Assembly: GCF_014154935.1 (NCBI RefSeq)
Contig: NZ_JACEHH010000002.1
Span: 62,001 to 126,000, forward strand
Direction of reading: 5' to 3'
DNA length: 64,000 bases
Source of the DNA: Stieleria mannarensis
GTDB lineage: Bacteria; Planctomycetota; Planctomycetia; Pirellulales; Pirellulaceae
This document shows positions 18,557-27,680 of the stretch, piece after piece. How positions within the stretch are numbered: the first letter of the stretch is position 1; each line of letters begins with the position of its first letter. Under the pieces are notes generated by a model. The model made no database searches. It was not told the DNA's origin and was given only the letters and a program-made list of their open reading frames with translations. A program made the translations under genes and the position numbers.

Positions 18557-18584
18557 CCGCACCGTCTGGCGACGGTAGCTACGT
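18556..18584 (-). repeat. REP hairpin, inverted, downstream of RAYT (copy 3)
   Basis: Minus-strand GTAG (18579-18582) next to stem ACCGTC-TGGC-GACGGT (18561-18576). The stem differs from copy 2 (CGTC/GACG instead of CTTC/GAAG) at paired positions, so pairing is kept. It ends 19 bases before the next gene's ATG at 18604. Confidence 0.8.
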
Positions 18585-18603
18585 TTGTTGGTACGATGAT
18601 ACC

Positions 18604-20055
18604 ATGAAACGTCTTCGATTTTCGATTCGAACGCTGTTGCTGCTGGCGGCCGTGACCGCGATCGGAATTTTTGTCTATCAGCGACAGACGCGGATTCGCG
18701 AGATCGTCCAACGTTTTGAATCGCTCGGCGGAGAGGTGCATTATCGATCAAGCTTTCTGGACGGTTTCCATCGGCAAACACGCCATTTTTTTGCGACGCC
18801 GACGCAGGTCAATCTTTCTCACAGTCGACTCAGGCGTGGCGGCCTAGACGGCATCGAACACCTGAAATCACTCCAGCGACTTTACTTGGATCGCACCGCG
18901 ATTGGTGTCGACGACGTCGCCGAATTGGCTGAGTGCAAGCAGCTGAAACGAATGTCATTATGGGGCAATCACAACCTGACAAGCAACGCGGTCGACCACT
19001 TGCTGGATTGTCAATCACTCGAAGCGTTGGACATCCACGACACACGAATCGCCCCAGCCAAAGTCGGACGATTGGGAGAGTTACCGCTGTTGCAGCGACT
19101 GGTGTTTTCTGCTGAGTATTACAACCAAAAGTCGTCTCGCATGACTGGCGGCGTGATGCGGCAACTCAGCTCGATCGAACACCTACAACCGGTCGGATCT
19201 TGTTTTCTGTGGGATTTCGACGCCGAGGAGATTCAACTGTTTTGTCGCACGGACACGTCGCGCGTCGACAAGTTGCTGTTGCGTGATTGCGAATTAACCG
19301 ACGAAGCATGCCTCGCGCTCAATACGATTCGGGCGCGAGAACTTGATCTTCAACGCTGCACCGTCGACGACCGACGACTGCAATTGATCGATCATCGTAA
19401 ATTTGGCCGGATCGACATTTTCAACAGCGCGGACGTGAGCAGTCCCGGGGTGACGCTCAAGGGGCTCACCGAATGGCTGCCGTCGGGGCTGAAGAAGGTG
19501 GGGACGTTCGACGGATACGTCGAATTCATCTATCAAGCGGATTTTTTTTGGCGTTACCGCTTGTCGATTGCACCTACACCGATCAGCCAAGATCTGCTTC
19601 AGTCGTGGATCGATTTGGGGCTCAAGGAACTGGATCTCAACGTTGCGGAGAATCTGGAAGATGACTTGGAAGTCGTTGCATCCATCAACCCACCGATCGA
19701 GTTGCGGATTCGGAATCATTTGTTTGTTTGGCAGTACATCGCACGGATGAATCGGCTGCAGAAACTGAGGCTCTACAACAGAATATCGACACCGCTGCGG
19801 CTGACAGACGGGCTTTCGCTGCGATCGTTGGACCTGCAGGGACGGTTTTATACGACCAAGACGACGTTCCGCGAGATCGCCAAGTTGAAGCGATTGTCGT
19901 TTCTGGTCGTTCGAAATCGCAACCAGGTGACGCTCGATGATGTCCAACCGCTGGGAGAATTGAAACAGCTGACAACGATCCGGATCGCCAAGTTGACGCC
20001 GGAGGCGGAAGCGTTCGTCGAACGCCTTTGCGCACAGAACGCGTCGGGGAACTGA
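18604..20055 (+). CDS. Membrane-anchored leucine-rich-repeat-like protein
   Basis: 483 residues. MKRLRFSIRTLLLLAAVTAIGIFVY is a single N-terminal anchor of the kind very common in planctomycetes. The rest alternates Leu-rich strands in ~24-residue steps: LSHSRLRRGGLDGIEHLKSL, LQRLYLDRTAIGVDDVAELAECKQLKRM, LEALDIHDTRIAPAKVGRLGEL, ELDLQRCTVDD. This matches a curved LRR solenoid without catalytic residues. Probably a periplasmic or extracytoplasmic interaction protein. The REP copy just upstream may affect its leader RNA. Function unknown. Confidence 0.7.
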   Translation: MKRLRFSIRTLLLLAAVTAIGIFVYQRQTRIREIVQRFESLGGEVHYRSSFLDGFHRQTRHFFATPTQVNLSHSRLRRGGLDGIEHLKSLQRLYLDRTAIGVDDVAELAECKQLKRMSLWGNHNLTSNAVDHLLDCQSLEALDIHDTRIAPAKVGRLGELPLLQRLVFSAEYYNQKSSRMTGGVMRQLSSIEHLQPVGSCFLWDFDAEEIQLFCRTDTSRVDKLLLRDCELTDEACLALNTIRARELDLQRCTVDDRRLQLIDHRKFGRIDIFNSADVSSPGVTLKGLTEWLPSGLKKVGTFDGYVEFIYQADFFWRYRLSIAPTPISQDLLQSWIDLGLKELDLNVAENLEDDLEVVASINPPIELRIRNHLFVWQYIARMNRLQKLRLYNRISTPLRLTDGLSLRSLDLQGRFYTTKTTFREIAKLKRLSFLVVRNRNQVTLDDVQPLGELKQLTTIRIAKLTPEAEAFVERLCAQNASGN

Positions 20056-20070
20056 TCAGCTGTACGACGT

Positions 20071-20117
20071 CCTTTCCAGGTCGTCGCGTAGAGCCCCATG
20101 GGCGACAGCCTGGAAGG
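20071..20117. terminator. Possible hairpin between converging genes
   Basis: CCTTTCCAGGTCGTCGC and GGCGACAGCCTGGAAGG can pair imperfectly around a 13-base loop. It lies between the LRR-like gene and the convergent metallohydrolase. There is no T-tract, so a bidirectional terminator role is only inferred. Confidence 0.35.
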
Positions 20118-20193
20118 GCCATCGGACACCAGAAAACGATCGCCCTAAGCTGGACGGTCGCCTCAAGGCTAAACTCCAACACGGAGGGGACGA

Positions 20194-22608
20194 CTAATTG
20201 CTCGATTCGGCGAGGATGGTGCGATAGCGCTCGGCGGCACGGTCGTAGGCGGCTTTCGCTTCGGATCGTTCGGATTCGCGGATTTGACCACGCTTGGAAT
20301 TCCAGCACGCCGCCACGGCATCGATGCACCACTGAGCACTCTTGCGGTTGGCTCGGATCGGTTTGTCGGCAACATGAACAAAGACCGGATTGGTGTGGAC
20401 CGAGGGCAGGATGCGAACGGCGACCCACGACGACTGATCGATTTGAACCGGGATCGAATGTGACGTGACCGAGCCGTCGGCGATGATCTGGCGTGTATCA
20501 ACCACTTCGCCGTTGACGATCACTTCCACCGGAACGCGTCGTGAATCACCGAGTCGACAGCGTTCGATGTGCCAGTAGGGTTTTTCGTCCATCCGCAACT
20601 TGCGAATCCGCTCGGTTTCTTTGGTCGGCGTTTCCTTGAGCAACGCTGCGACGTCGAAGGTCACGTTCACCGTGTCGGGACGCTTCAAATCCAAACGACT
20701 CGGCTTCGTGTCCGCGGATTGCTTTTGCCCCACTCCCAAACCATCAACGGCAAAGTCGATGATGTGGCTGAGTCCGTCGCCGCAGTAGCTGCGACCGTCC
20801 TTCAATCCCGCGATCCAGTTTTCATAGTCCAGCGGTTGATCTTCGTCCAGCTGGACATAGATCCGTCCCAGGCCGACGCGGTCACCGTAGATACAGGGGA
20901 AATCGGTTTCGCCGCTGATTCGCGCGGTCATGCCGCAGTTGAGTGTGTGGTACCAGATGTTGAGTTCCCAGATCGCCGGCGTGTCGACCGCGGAGATGAA
21001 ATCACAGGCGTCTTCGGCGACCGTGACGATGTATTCGTTGGCCCCGATCCCGTCAAACTTCGGCATCGCAAAGTCTGGCAACGCGTCGGCGGCCTTCCCA
21101 CGCCAATCTCCCTTGGCACCGCCCCAGGGGCGTCCGACAAACTTGCGTGAACCGTCGGGCATGGTGTCGGGAAGCGCCAATCCCCATCCGCTATGGCTGT
21201 ATCCGACGACACCGCCTTGTTGTTTGCCCCATTGCAACACCGGCAACGTCCAACTCGGCCAGTCCTCGATCTCGTTTGTGCCCGGGTAGTCGTCTTCGCT
21301 CAAGTTCAGCAGACACAGGTGACCGGCATGGGAGCTGGGGAACCCGCTGACTTCGACGTCGTAACGCATCAAGTTGTCTTCGGTCGACAGTGCAGACGTT
21401 TGACCGTTGAAGAATTCTTTTTGGGTGTACCAGCAGGGACCCCAACTGAGCACACAACCGACGTTGACGTCTTCGCCCAACAAGTGCCGCATCATGTCTT
21501 CCGGGCCGACGCCTTCGGTCGGACTGTCATAGTGGGCGCAACCGGCCGCGTGGACATGGTGGTCGCCGGAATACCAACGGCGTTTGGCCATGTGGATCCA
21601 GCGTTTCAGTTGAAAGGACTCTTGATGCCGTTCGATGTCCGGGACTCGGATGCGACGTCGGATCGGCACATATTCCGGCCCCCGCGTGACCGACACGTTG
21701 TACTCGCCGGGTGGCAGCAGCAGCGACTCGCCGTCGGCCCGATAGACTTGGTGGTGAAAGAAGAAATCAGGAGCCAAACGTTTGGCCGGATTCGGGTACA
21801 CGCGTCCCTGATCGTCGGTGATCAACAACGACGCGGTCGTCGGCTGTCCGTCAACGTCGATGATTCCCAGTTGGACGTCGACCGCACTCTGGCAATCGAA
21901 TAGGATCGCGACGCTGTTTCGAAACCCGATGTCCTGAGTCCCCTGGCCGACGTTGAAGGCGATGTTGGCTTCGCGTTTACCGGCATCACGGCTGCCGAGC
22001 ATGACGACGCGGTATTCCAGGTTCAGTCCGCTGAGCTGTTTTTTCAGCGGGGCGCGGTTGAGCATCGACAGGTCTAGCCAGCGGTCCTCGGTTTCATTCG
22101 GATCGACCAGATCTTCGTCGCTGCGGGGGCGTTGACGGGCGCCGCGGCCTTTCTGATAAACCGGCGCCGCATTGGGGCTGTCGACGACCAATTCGGGCGT
22201 GATGCCGGCTTCGTTGTGGACTTTCACCAGGAATGCGCGCCAACCCTGTTGCATCAGTTGCTTCTTCACCGGGCCCTCGGTGACTTTGACGCGGCTTTCG
22301 GCATTGATGTGCACTGCTGCCAAGCACAACGGGTCCAGGGCGGATTGGATCGCGCGCGACACCTCGGCCGGCGTGCCGAGTTTGTCGGCGTCCTGGATCG
22401 CGGCAAGGGTTGAATCATCCAAGGGCGAACCGGCGAACTGCATCGCTTCGATCAATCGCGCCGTCGCGGCCAGCAGAGGTTGTTTCGGCACACGATGCAC
22501 GATTGCCAAATCGTCTTGTCCGCTGGCAAGTCGCGCCGGTTGCAGCAAACAAATCGCGATACCGATCGACAAGAGAACCGGGGACGTGGTTTTGCGAGGG
22601 GCGTTCAT
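20194..22608 (-). CDS. Secreted CehA/McbA-like metallohydrolase
   Basis: About 804 residues. Signal peptide (VLLSIGIAICLLQPARLASG) follows ATG 22608; earlier codons (to 22683) are not signal-like. The hydrolase core is after residue ~350: YSGDHHVHAAGCAHYDSP is the PHP-like metal site, and GVVGYSHSGWGL plus the GANEYIVTVAEDACDFIS region contribute further ligands. N-terminal and middle beta-rich domains carry binding functions (PPGEYNVSVTRGPEYVPIRRRI). The family hydrolyses diverse organic esters or related compounds; the natural substrate here is unknown. Divergently placed from the adaptor gene at 22815. Confidence 0.8.
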   Translation of the reverse strand: MNAPRKTTSPVLLSIGIAICLLQPARLASGQDDLAIVHRVPKQPLLAATARLIEAMQFAGSPLDDSTLAAIQDADKLGTPAEVSRAIQSALDPLCLAAVHINAESRVKVTEGPVKKQLMQQGWRAFLVKVHNEAGITPELVVDSPNAAPVYQKGRGARQRPRSDEDLVDPNETEDRWLDLSMLNRAPLKKQLSGLNLEYRVVMLGSRDAGKREANIAFNVGQGTQDIGFRNSVAILFDCQSAVDVQLGIIDVDGQPTTASLLITDDQGRVYPNPAKRLAPDFFFHHQVYRADGESLLLPPGEYNVSVTRGPEYVPIRRRIRVPDIERHQESFQLKRWIHMAKRRWYSGDHHVHAAGCAHYDSPTEGVGPEDMMRHLLGEDVNVGCVLSWGPCWYTQKEFFNGQTSALSTEDNLMRYDVEVSGFPSSHAGHLCLLNLSEDDYPGTNEIEDWPSWTLPVLQWGKQQGGVVGYSHSGWGLALPDTMPDGSRKFVGRPWGGAKGDWRGKAADALPDFAMPKFDGIGANEYIVTVAEDACDFISAVDTPAIWELNIWYHTLNCGMTARISGETDFPCIYGDRVGLGRIYVQLDEDQPLDYENWIAGLKDGRSYCGDGLSHIIDFAVDGLGVGQKQSADTKPSRLDLKRPDTVNVTFDVAALLKETPTKETERIRKLRMDEKPYWHIERCRLGDSRRVPVEVIVNGEVVDTRQIIADGSVTSHSIPVQIDQSSWVAVRILPSVHTNPVFVHVADKPIRANRKSAQWCIDAVAACWNSKRGQIRESERSEAKAAYDRAAERYRTILAESSN

Positions 22609-22814
22609 GACTGGTCCTGGGGAGGGCAATTCGGGAGTGTGCGGGGTATCAATTTGTAACGCATTGGTCGCCCGTGCGTGCATCGTGCCGTTTTTCGATT
22701 CTCGCGGATTCCAGTTTCGCTCTCAAAAAAACGCCATCAGCGGGTAGAATGGGGATTCTCTGTCCGCACGATTCCTTGAAACGGGATCCCGCCACACACC
22801 TCTGCAACGATCTG

Positions 22815-24302
22815 ATGTCCGACACGATCTCGACCGCTTCGACCTGGGGACGACGCACGCTCATTGCGCTCGTTTTGCTCGGCGCGGTCGGCGCGGTCAC
22901 CACGCTGGCGACCAATTCGTTGGAGCGTGATGAGGAGTCGTCCATTCTGACGCATCGTGTCTCACGCGGCAAACTGCAGGTCACGGTGACGGAGAACGGG
23001 ACCGTCGAAAGCAGCAACAATGAAGAAATCAAGTGCATGGTCAAAGGCGGCAGCACCGTCTTGTGGGTCATCGAAACCGGATCAATGGTCCAACCGGGCG
23101 ACGAGTTGGTCCGCCTGGATACGTCGCTGATCGAAGACAATATCTTGGCCCAGGAGATCATTTACGAGAACGCGCTGGCCAACAAAATCACCGCCGAAAG
23201 TGACGTCGCGGTCGCCGAAAAAAGTATCACCGAGTATCTCGAAGGCACCTTCGTCGAAGAACGCGGCACCATCGAGAAAGAAATTTTTGATGCCGAACAA
23301 GCGCTCAAGCAGGCCGAGCTGAGCTATGAGTCGAACCTGCGGATGGCCGCCAAGGGGTTGATCAAGCCGCTGCAATTGCAGGGCGAGAAATTTGCGGTGG
23401 AATCGGCGCGCAAGGCGCTCGAATTGAAACAGACCAAGCTGATGGCGTTGGAGAAGTACAAGAAGCAAAAGGAATTGCAGACGCTTCAAAGTGACCTGCG
23501 GGCGGCCAAGGCCCGACTGGCATCCTTTGATGCCTCGCTGCGGCTCGAACAGGCCCGCCTGGAACGTGAAAAGGAGCAACTGAAGAATTGCACCATCACC
23601 GCGGAGATCGGCGGGATGGTGATCTTTCCATCGATGGCGGACTGGAAATCGACGCCGGACATCGAAGAAGGCGCGGTGGTCCGCGAGCAGCAAACGTTGC
23701 TGGTGATTCCTGACGTCAGCCAAATGCAGGTCAAGGTCGGGATCCACGAATCGAAAGTGGATCGATTGAAAGTCGGCATGCCCGCCAAGATCGAATTGCA
23801 AGACGTGCGGTTGGTCGGCGAGGTCAGCGAGATCGCCGAAGTGACCAAACCGGCCGGTTGGTGGACGGGGAATCTGGTGAAGTACGACACCATCATCAAA
23901 CTGCAACAGCACGAAGGGCTGAAGCCGGGCATGAGTGCGATCGTCGATGTCGTGTTGGCCGATCATCAGGATGTGTTGACCGTGCCGGTAGCCAGCATCG
24001 TGGAGATCGACGGCCAGTTTTTCTGTTGGGTGGAAGAACGCGGACGCGTGACTCGCCGATTGGTCCGCTTGGGCGATACCAATGACGAATTCACCATCGT
24101 CACGGCAGGACTGTCCGAGGGAGAGAAGGTCGTTCTGGATCCGCTGGCCTACGTCGATGAAGCGCAACGCCAAGCCATGGGACCGGCAAAGACTGCGACG
24201 CAAGACGCCGAGCAGGGGGGGGCCGCTGCGGAAAAGGATGCCAAAACGGAAGACGTAGAGACGAGCGGGGAGAAACTGGTCAAACCGGACGCCGGAACTT
24301 GA
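22815..24302 (+). CDS. MacA-like periplasmic adaptor (HlyD/MFP family)
   Basis: About 495 residues. One N-terminal membrane helix (TLIALVLLGAVGAVTTLA), then LTHRVSRGKLQVTVTENGTVESSNNEEIKC, the lipoyl-domain entry, a very long alpha hairpin rich in Glu/Lys/Leu (residues ~95-265), and the return NCTITAEIGGMVIF. A beta-barrel part (VKVGIHESKVDRLKVGMPAKIELQDV) and a charged tail with EKDAKTEDVETSGEK follow. The start ATG 22815 is chosen over upstream codons because the hydrophobic helix begins there. It is followed after 16 bases by a MacB-like permease; no ATPase or outer-membrane gene is adjacent. Confidence 0.85.
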   Translation: MSDTISTASTWGRRTLIALVLLGAVGAVTTLATNSLERDEESSILTHRVSRGKLQVTVTENGTVESSNNEEIKCMVKGGSTVLWVIETGSMVQPGDELVRLDTSLIEDNILAQEIIYENALANKITAESDVAVAEKSITEYLEGTFVEERGTIEKEIFDAEQALKQAELSYESNLRMAAKGLIKPLQLQGEKFAVESARKALELKQTKLMALEKYKKQKELQTLQSDLRAAKARLASFDASLRLEQARLEREKEQLKNCTITAEIGGMVIFPSMADWKSTPDIEEGAVVREQQTLLVIPDVSQMQVKVGIHESKVDRLKVGMPAKIELQDVRLVGEVSEIAEVTKPAGWWTGNLVKYDTIIKLQQHEGLKPGMSAIVDVVLADHQDVLTVPVASIVEIDGQFFCWVEERGRVTRRLVRLGDTNDEFTIVTAGLSEGEKVVLDPLAYVDEAQRQAMGPAKTATQDAEQGGAAAEKDAKTEDVETSGEKLVKPDAGT

Positions 24303-24318
24303 ACGAGGCCGATTGGCG

Positions 24319-25629
24319 ATGGGCAAACTCGTTCAAACCTTGAAACTGGGCTTTAAAAGTCTGATGGTCCAAAAGCTGCGTTCGGCGCTTGCGGCCCTGG
24401 GCATCTTCATCGGGACCACCACCGTGATCTGGTTGGTCGCGATGGGCGAAGGAGTCAGCTATGACGCCCAACAACAGATTTTGGAATTGGGCGCCAAGAA
24501 CATCATCGTGCGCAGCATCGAACCGCGAACGAGCGAGGATGCGGAGCAGCGTGTGAAGACCTACGGCGTCACGCGGGCCGACTATCGACGCATCCTGTCC
24601 AACGTGCCCACGATCGAAACGTCCGTGCCGATCCGTGAGTTGCGCCGCGAAATGATGGTCAAGGATCGGCGGATCGATGCCAAATTGATCGGGTGCACGC
24701 CGGAACATCTGCCGCTGAATCGGTTGGAAATCGCCCGTGGACGGTGGATCAACGATCGGGACGACCGCGAAAACGTGATCGTCCTGGCCGACGGCACGGC
24801 CAAGCGATTGTTCCCACAGGAAGACCCGATCGGCCAGAAAGTTCGCGTCGAAAGCGACGTGTATCGGGTGATCGGGCAAACCAAACCGCGGGAAGCGTCC
24901 GCCGCGATCGGCGGTTCGCTCGATGCACGCGAATACAGCAGCGACGCCTACATCCCGTTGAAAACGTTCCAGCATCGGGTCGGTGACCAAATCATGACAC
25001 GCACCGGTGATGGGTTTAATTTCAAGGGTGAAATTGTCGAGCTGACCCAGATCACGCTGTCGGTGCGCGAGATCAAGGACGTCGATGTCACCGCCGCGAT
25101 CGTGAAGCATTTGTTGGAGACGTACCACGACAATGAAGACTTTGCGGTCGTGGTACCAAAAGAGTTGCTGCGTCAGGCCGAGCGGACGCGGACGATGTTC
25201 AACGTCTTGTTGGTGGTGATCGCAGGGATTTCGCTGTTGGTCGGCGGGATCGGGATCATGAACATCATGCTGGCAACGGTGACCGAACGGACACGCGAAA
25301 TCGGGATCCGCCGCGCCTTGGGGGCCAGACGCAGTGACATCATTCAGCAATTCTTGACCGAGACGCTGGTGCTGACTGGAAGTGGAGGTCTGTTGGGCGT
25401 GCTGTGCGGATTGATGTGTGGCCCGCTCTTCCGCTCGTTGCGATCGTTCGTGTCGGCGGTTTCCCCGGAGATCTTGCCGGAGATCGTTTATACTCTGGAA
25501 CCTCGGATTGCGTTGTGGTCGGTGCTGTTGTCGCTGTTCATTTCCCTCGGCGTCGGATTGATCTTCGGAGTCTATCCGGCACGCCGTGCAGCCTACATGA
25601 GCCCGATCGAAGCCTTGCGTCATGAGTAG
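24319..25629 (+). CDS. MacB-like ABC transporter permease (no ATPase domain)
   Basis: About 436 residues. N-terminal TM (LRSALAALGIFIGTTTVIWLVAMGEG), a large periplasmic MacB core domain (residues ~50-280), then three C-terminal TMs beginning MFNVLLVVIAGISLLVGGIGIMNIML. TERTREIGIRRALGARRSDIIQQFL is the conserved cytoplasmic FtsX-type loop. ATG 24319 is preceded by GAACGAGG; TTG 24313 is an alternative. No Walker motif is present. MacB proteins normally carry the ATPase at the N-terminus, so here it must be a separate, unlinked gene. Confidence 0.85.
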   Translation: MGKLVQTLKLGFKSLMVQKLRSALAALGIFIGTTTVIWLVAMGEGVSYDAQQQILELGAKNIIVRSIEPRTSEDAEQRVKTYGVTRADYRRILSNVPTIETSVPIRELRREMMVKDRRIDAKLIGCTPEHLPLNRLEIARGRWINDRDDRENVIVLADGTAKRLFPQEDPIGQKVRVESDVYRVIGQTKPREASAAIGGSLDAREYSSDAYIPLKTFQHRVGDQIMTRTGDGFNFKGEIVELTQITLSVREIKDVDVTAAIVKHLLETYHDNEDFAVVVPKELLRQAERTRTMFNVLLVVIAGISLLVGGIGIMNIMLATVTERTREIGIRRALGARRSDIIQQFLTETLVLTGSGGLLGVLCGLMCGPLFRSLRSFVSAVSPEILPEIVYTLEPRIALWSVLLSLFISLGVGLIFGVYPARRAAYMSPIEALRHE

Positions 25630-25727
25630 CGAGATCGCTGGGATCGGAATTCAACCCCTATGCGGCCCCTCAGAGCGCTCCCGCATCACCGCCACTTCCC
25701 CCAGAATCTTACTCCGGTAGTCGACGT

Positions 25728-26093
25728 TTGAAGATCGCCATCGCGATCGCCGCGCTGATCTTGATCGGTTCGCCGATCGCATCGGCAGCAGCGATGTACG
25801 ACGTCGAGTCGATCGTCATCAGTGGACCGGTGTTGGCGTTGATCGCCATCGTCCTGGCGATTTTTGCGGGACGACCGGACCTCCGCGCATTGTGGATGAT
25901 CAGCGGGGCGATGATCGCGATGGCGATCGGTTGTTTTTTGACGATCTTTTTGATGGAGTGGAGTCCGGCCGAAGCACAGATCCCGATCGGCAGAGCGACG
26001 ATCGTGTTTGCGCTTGCGATCCAGGCGGGGTGGTTGCACCTGTGGAACGTCTGGGTTCGAGGGAAAGTGTTTGACCAGGACTGGCAGGTATAG
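25728..26093 (+). CDS. Small membrane protein, unknown
   Basis: 121 residues, mostly hydrophobic, with about three to four membrane segments (IAIAIAALILIGSPIASAA, VLALIAIVLAIFAG, MISGAMIAMAIGCFLTIFLM, ATIVFALAIQAGWLHLW). The start is a TTG at 25728 and is uncertain. In the same frame the ACR3 remnant begins 18 bases after this stop. No family recognised. Confidence 0.5.
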   Translation: MKIAIAIAALILIGSPIASAAAMYDVESIVISGPVLALIAIVLAIFAGRPDLRALWMISGAMIAMAIGCFLTIFLMEWSPAEAQIPIGRATIVFALAIQAGWLHLWNVWVRGKVFDQDWQV

Positions 26094-26111
26094 GAGTCTA
26101 CACAATTTGCG

Positions 26112-26363
26112 ATGTCTCCCTTCTTTCCCGGCTTTGCGCACAGAGAAGTGCCGGGGATGAGCGGGCCGGCATTGGCCACGATGTTGTACGGATTGTCTTC
26201 CGGAGCAGCCCTGGCGACCGTGGTGGGCGTGTTAATCGAAGTTCCTTTGATGCTGGCCCTGGTCAAATTTTGCCTAAAAACGAAAGCCTGGTTCCCGGCC
26301 GAATCTCCCGAAGACGCCGAAATGAAAGAACCGAGCGAACCGGAATTGGCTGGACAGCATTGA
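26112..26363 (+). pseudogene. C-terminal remnant of an ACR3-type arsenite efflux permease
   Basis: 83 codons. Residues ~24-64 read [18 protein letters not shown], then [16 protein letters not shown] and KTKAWFP, which matches the last membrane segments and tail of ACR3/ArsB-type arsenite permeases. A full ACR3 has about 350 residues, so nine of the ten membrane helices are missing. The frame starts directly after the stop of the previous ORF. It faces the organoarsenical-type cluster on the other strand. Read as a relic of an older arsenic operon; a functional role is unlikely. Confidence 0.65.
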
Positions 26364-26448
26364 AGAAACCCTCCTGGTGGGTTCAACAAGCCTTACGACT
26401 TGTGTCGACACCAGTTCCCACCATGCGGAAGCCTGCCTCGTTCGCCTA

Positions 26449-27195
26449 TCACGCGAACACGTAGACCAAGGAAAAATAGACGCCTAGTGAGATAAAGATC
26501 CAGCCCGTCGTCATCCGCGCCCACCATTCGATCTGTCCAAGCACTTTGTACGTGGCCCCGACGGCATTCGCGCTAAACGCCAAGAGGAACGCGACCAGAA
26601 TGACGGGCAACCCGGTGCCGACGCCATAAACAAACGGCAACACCAACGATCCTCCTGGTACCGTCGCATCGGGAAGACTCAATCCGATTCGCGTCAGCAT
26701 GCTCGTGATCGCTCCGGAATCCGAACCGAGCGTGAGCGTCAAGAGGCCGAAGAACCATGCCGCGGACGTCGGACAGAACGACATCGCGAACAACGCACCC
26801 AACAAGAGCGCTCCCCAGAGTCCCATCGAGTCGACGCGACGTTGCATCCCTTCGCTGAGCAACCCGCCTCCAAAACTGATCGACACAATCCCTGCCAACA
26901 ACATTCCGAGCAACAAGAAGATCGGACCAAGAAGTAGGTGCATGTACGTTTGCAACAGCACTGACACCATCGGAATAGACAGACTGGTCCAAGTCAACAA
27001 CCCCGCCAATGTCACGTACAGCAGGCAGCGTCCGATCGTGTACAGTACACCGGCATGAATTACGCTTTTTGAGTTTTCGACCTTGCTGCCGATGTAGGAA
27101 ATGGCGGCAATATTGGTCGTCAACGGACAGGGGCTGATCGAGGTCAGCACACCGAGATACAAAGCCGCGATCGCGTAGAGCGAGTACGTCAACAT
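26449..27195 (-). CDS. ArsG-like / CcdA-like efflux permease
   Basis: About 248 residues with roughly six membrane segments. SISPCPLTTNIAAI near residue 20 and SFCPTSAAWFFG near 130 are the paired Cys-Pro motifs of the CcdA/DsbD-like fold seen in ArsG-type permeases. ATG 27195 follows GAGGAAC; the upstream 27 codons are not part of it. It is the last gene of the minus-strand ars-type cluster and follows an ArsF-like thiol protein, the order of arsF-arsG. By family it would export aromatic aminoarsenicals or move thiol electrons; which one is not decided by sequence. Confidence 0.75.
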   Translation of the reverse strand: MLTYSLYAIAALYLGVLTSISPCPLTTNIAAISYIGSKVENSKSVIHAGVLYTIGRCLLYVTLAGLLTWTSLSIPMVSVLLQTYMHLLLGPIFLLLGMLLAGIVSISFGGGLLSEGMQRRVDSMGLWGALLLGALFAMSFCPTSAAWFFGLLTLTLGSDSGAITSMLTRIGLSLPDATVPGGSLVLPFVYGVGTGLPVILVAFLLAFSANAVGATYKVLGQIEWWARMTTGWIFISLGVYFSLVYVFA

Positions 27196-27235
27196 GGTTC
27201 CGTTCCTCTGGGGGATTCGATTCAGCAAGACGCGA

Positions 27236-27646
27236 TCAATCCAGATACGCCTGGATGCTGGTGCGGACGTACTCAAGGAATTCGGGTTTGTTTCGAACCT
27301 TAACCCAGATGTCCTTCAAATCCTTGTACTCCGTGACACGATCGTCTTCGACGTCGGCAATGATCAGCGCCGGACCCTTTACCTTGTAGGCTTCGGCGAG
27401 CTTCGCGTTCTTCGGCTGCTGAAAATCAATGGTGCGAAATTCAACTGACCGGTTTTTCACTTGTTCGGGGAACCCCTTCTTCACCGCCTCTTCGGAATAG
27501 CTGCCCATCATCTTGCACGTCGGGCAACGCTCGGTGCGGTGGAAATACATCGCCACCACACGATCGGCCGGCCGATCGGCGGCATGAGCCGGCAATGCAA
27601 CACTGCTCGCAACGACGGCCGCACCAAAAACAAGAACGCGTAACAT
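27236..27646 (-). CDS. ArsF-like thioredoxin-fold protein, exported
   Basis: 136 residues. Signal peptide (VLVFGAAVVASSVALPAHA), then VVAMYFHRTERCPTCKMM with a CPTC redox centre at residues 41-44 and a thioredoxin-like remainder ending RNKPEFLEYVRTSIQAYL. ATG 27646 follows AGGGAG. Annotated by likeness to the ArsF subfamily (nitro-reduction of organoarsenicals); a general periplasmic thiol role is also possible. The next gene begins 41 bases downstream. Confidence 0.75.
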   Translation of the reverse strand: MLRVLVFGAAVVASSVALPAHAADRPADRVVAMYFHRTERCPTCKMMGSYSEEAVKKGFPEQVKNRSVEFRTIDFQQPKNAKLAEAYKVKGPALIIADVEDDRVTEYKDLKDIWVKVRNKPEFLEYVRTSIQAYLD

Positions 27647-27680
27647 GACAAACTCCCTGCGGAATCGAGTATCGGTCGGG

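Noticed and set aside
24280-25623. 447-codon open frame antisense to the MacB-like permease
   Set aside because: Shadow frame with no signal, membrane or domain pattern.
26367-26385. AACCC/GGGTT hairpin after the ACR3 remnant
   Set aside because: Five-base stem without T-tract; not enough for a terminator call.
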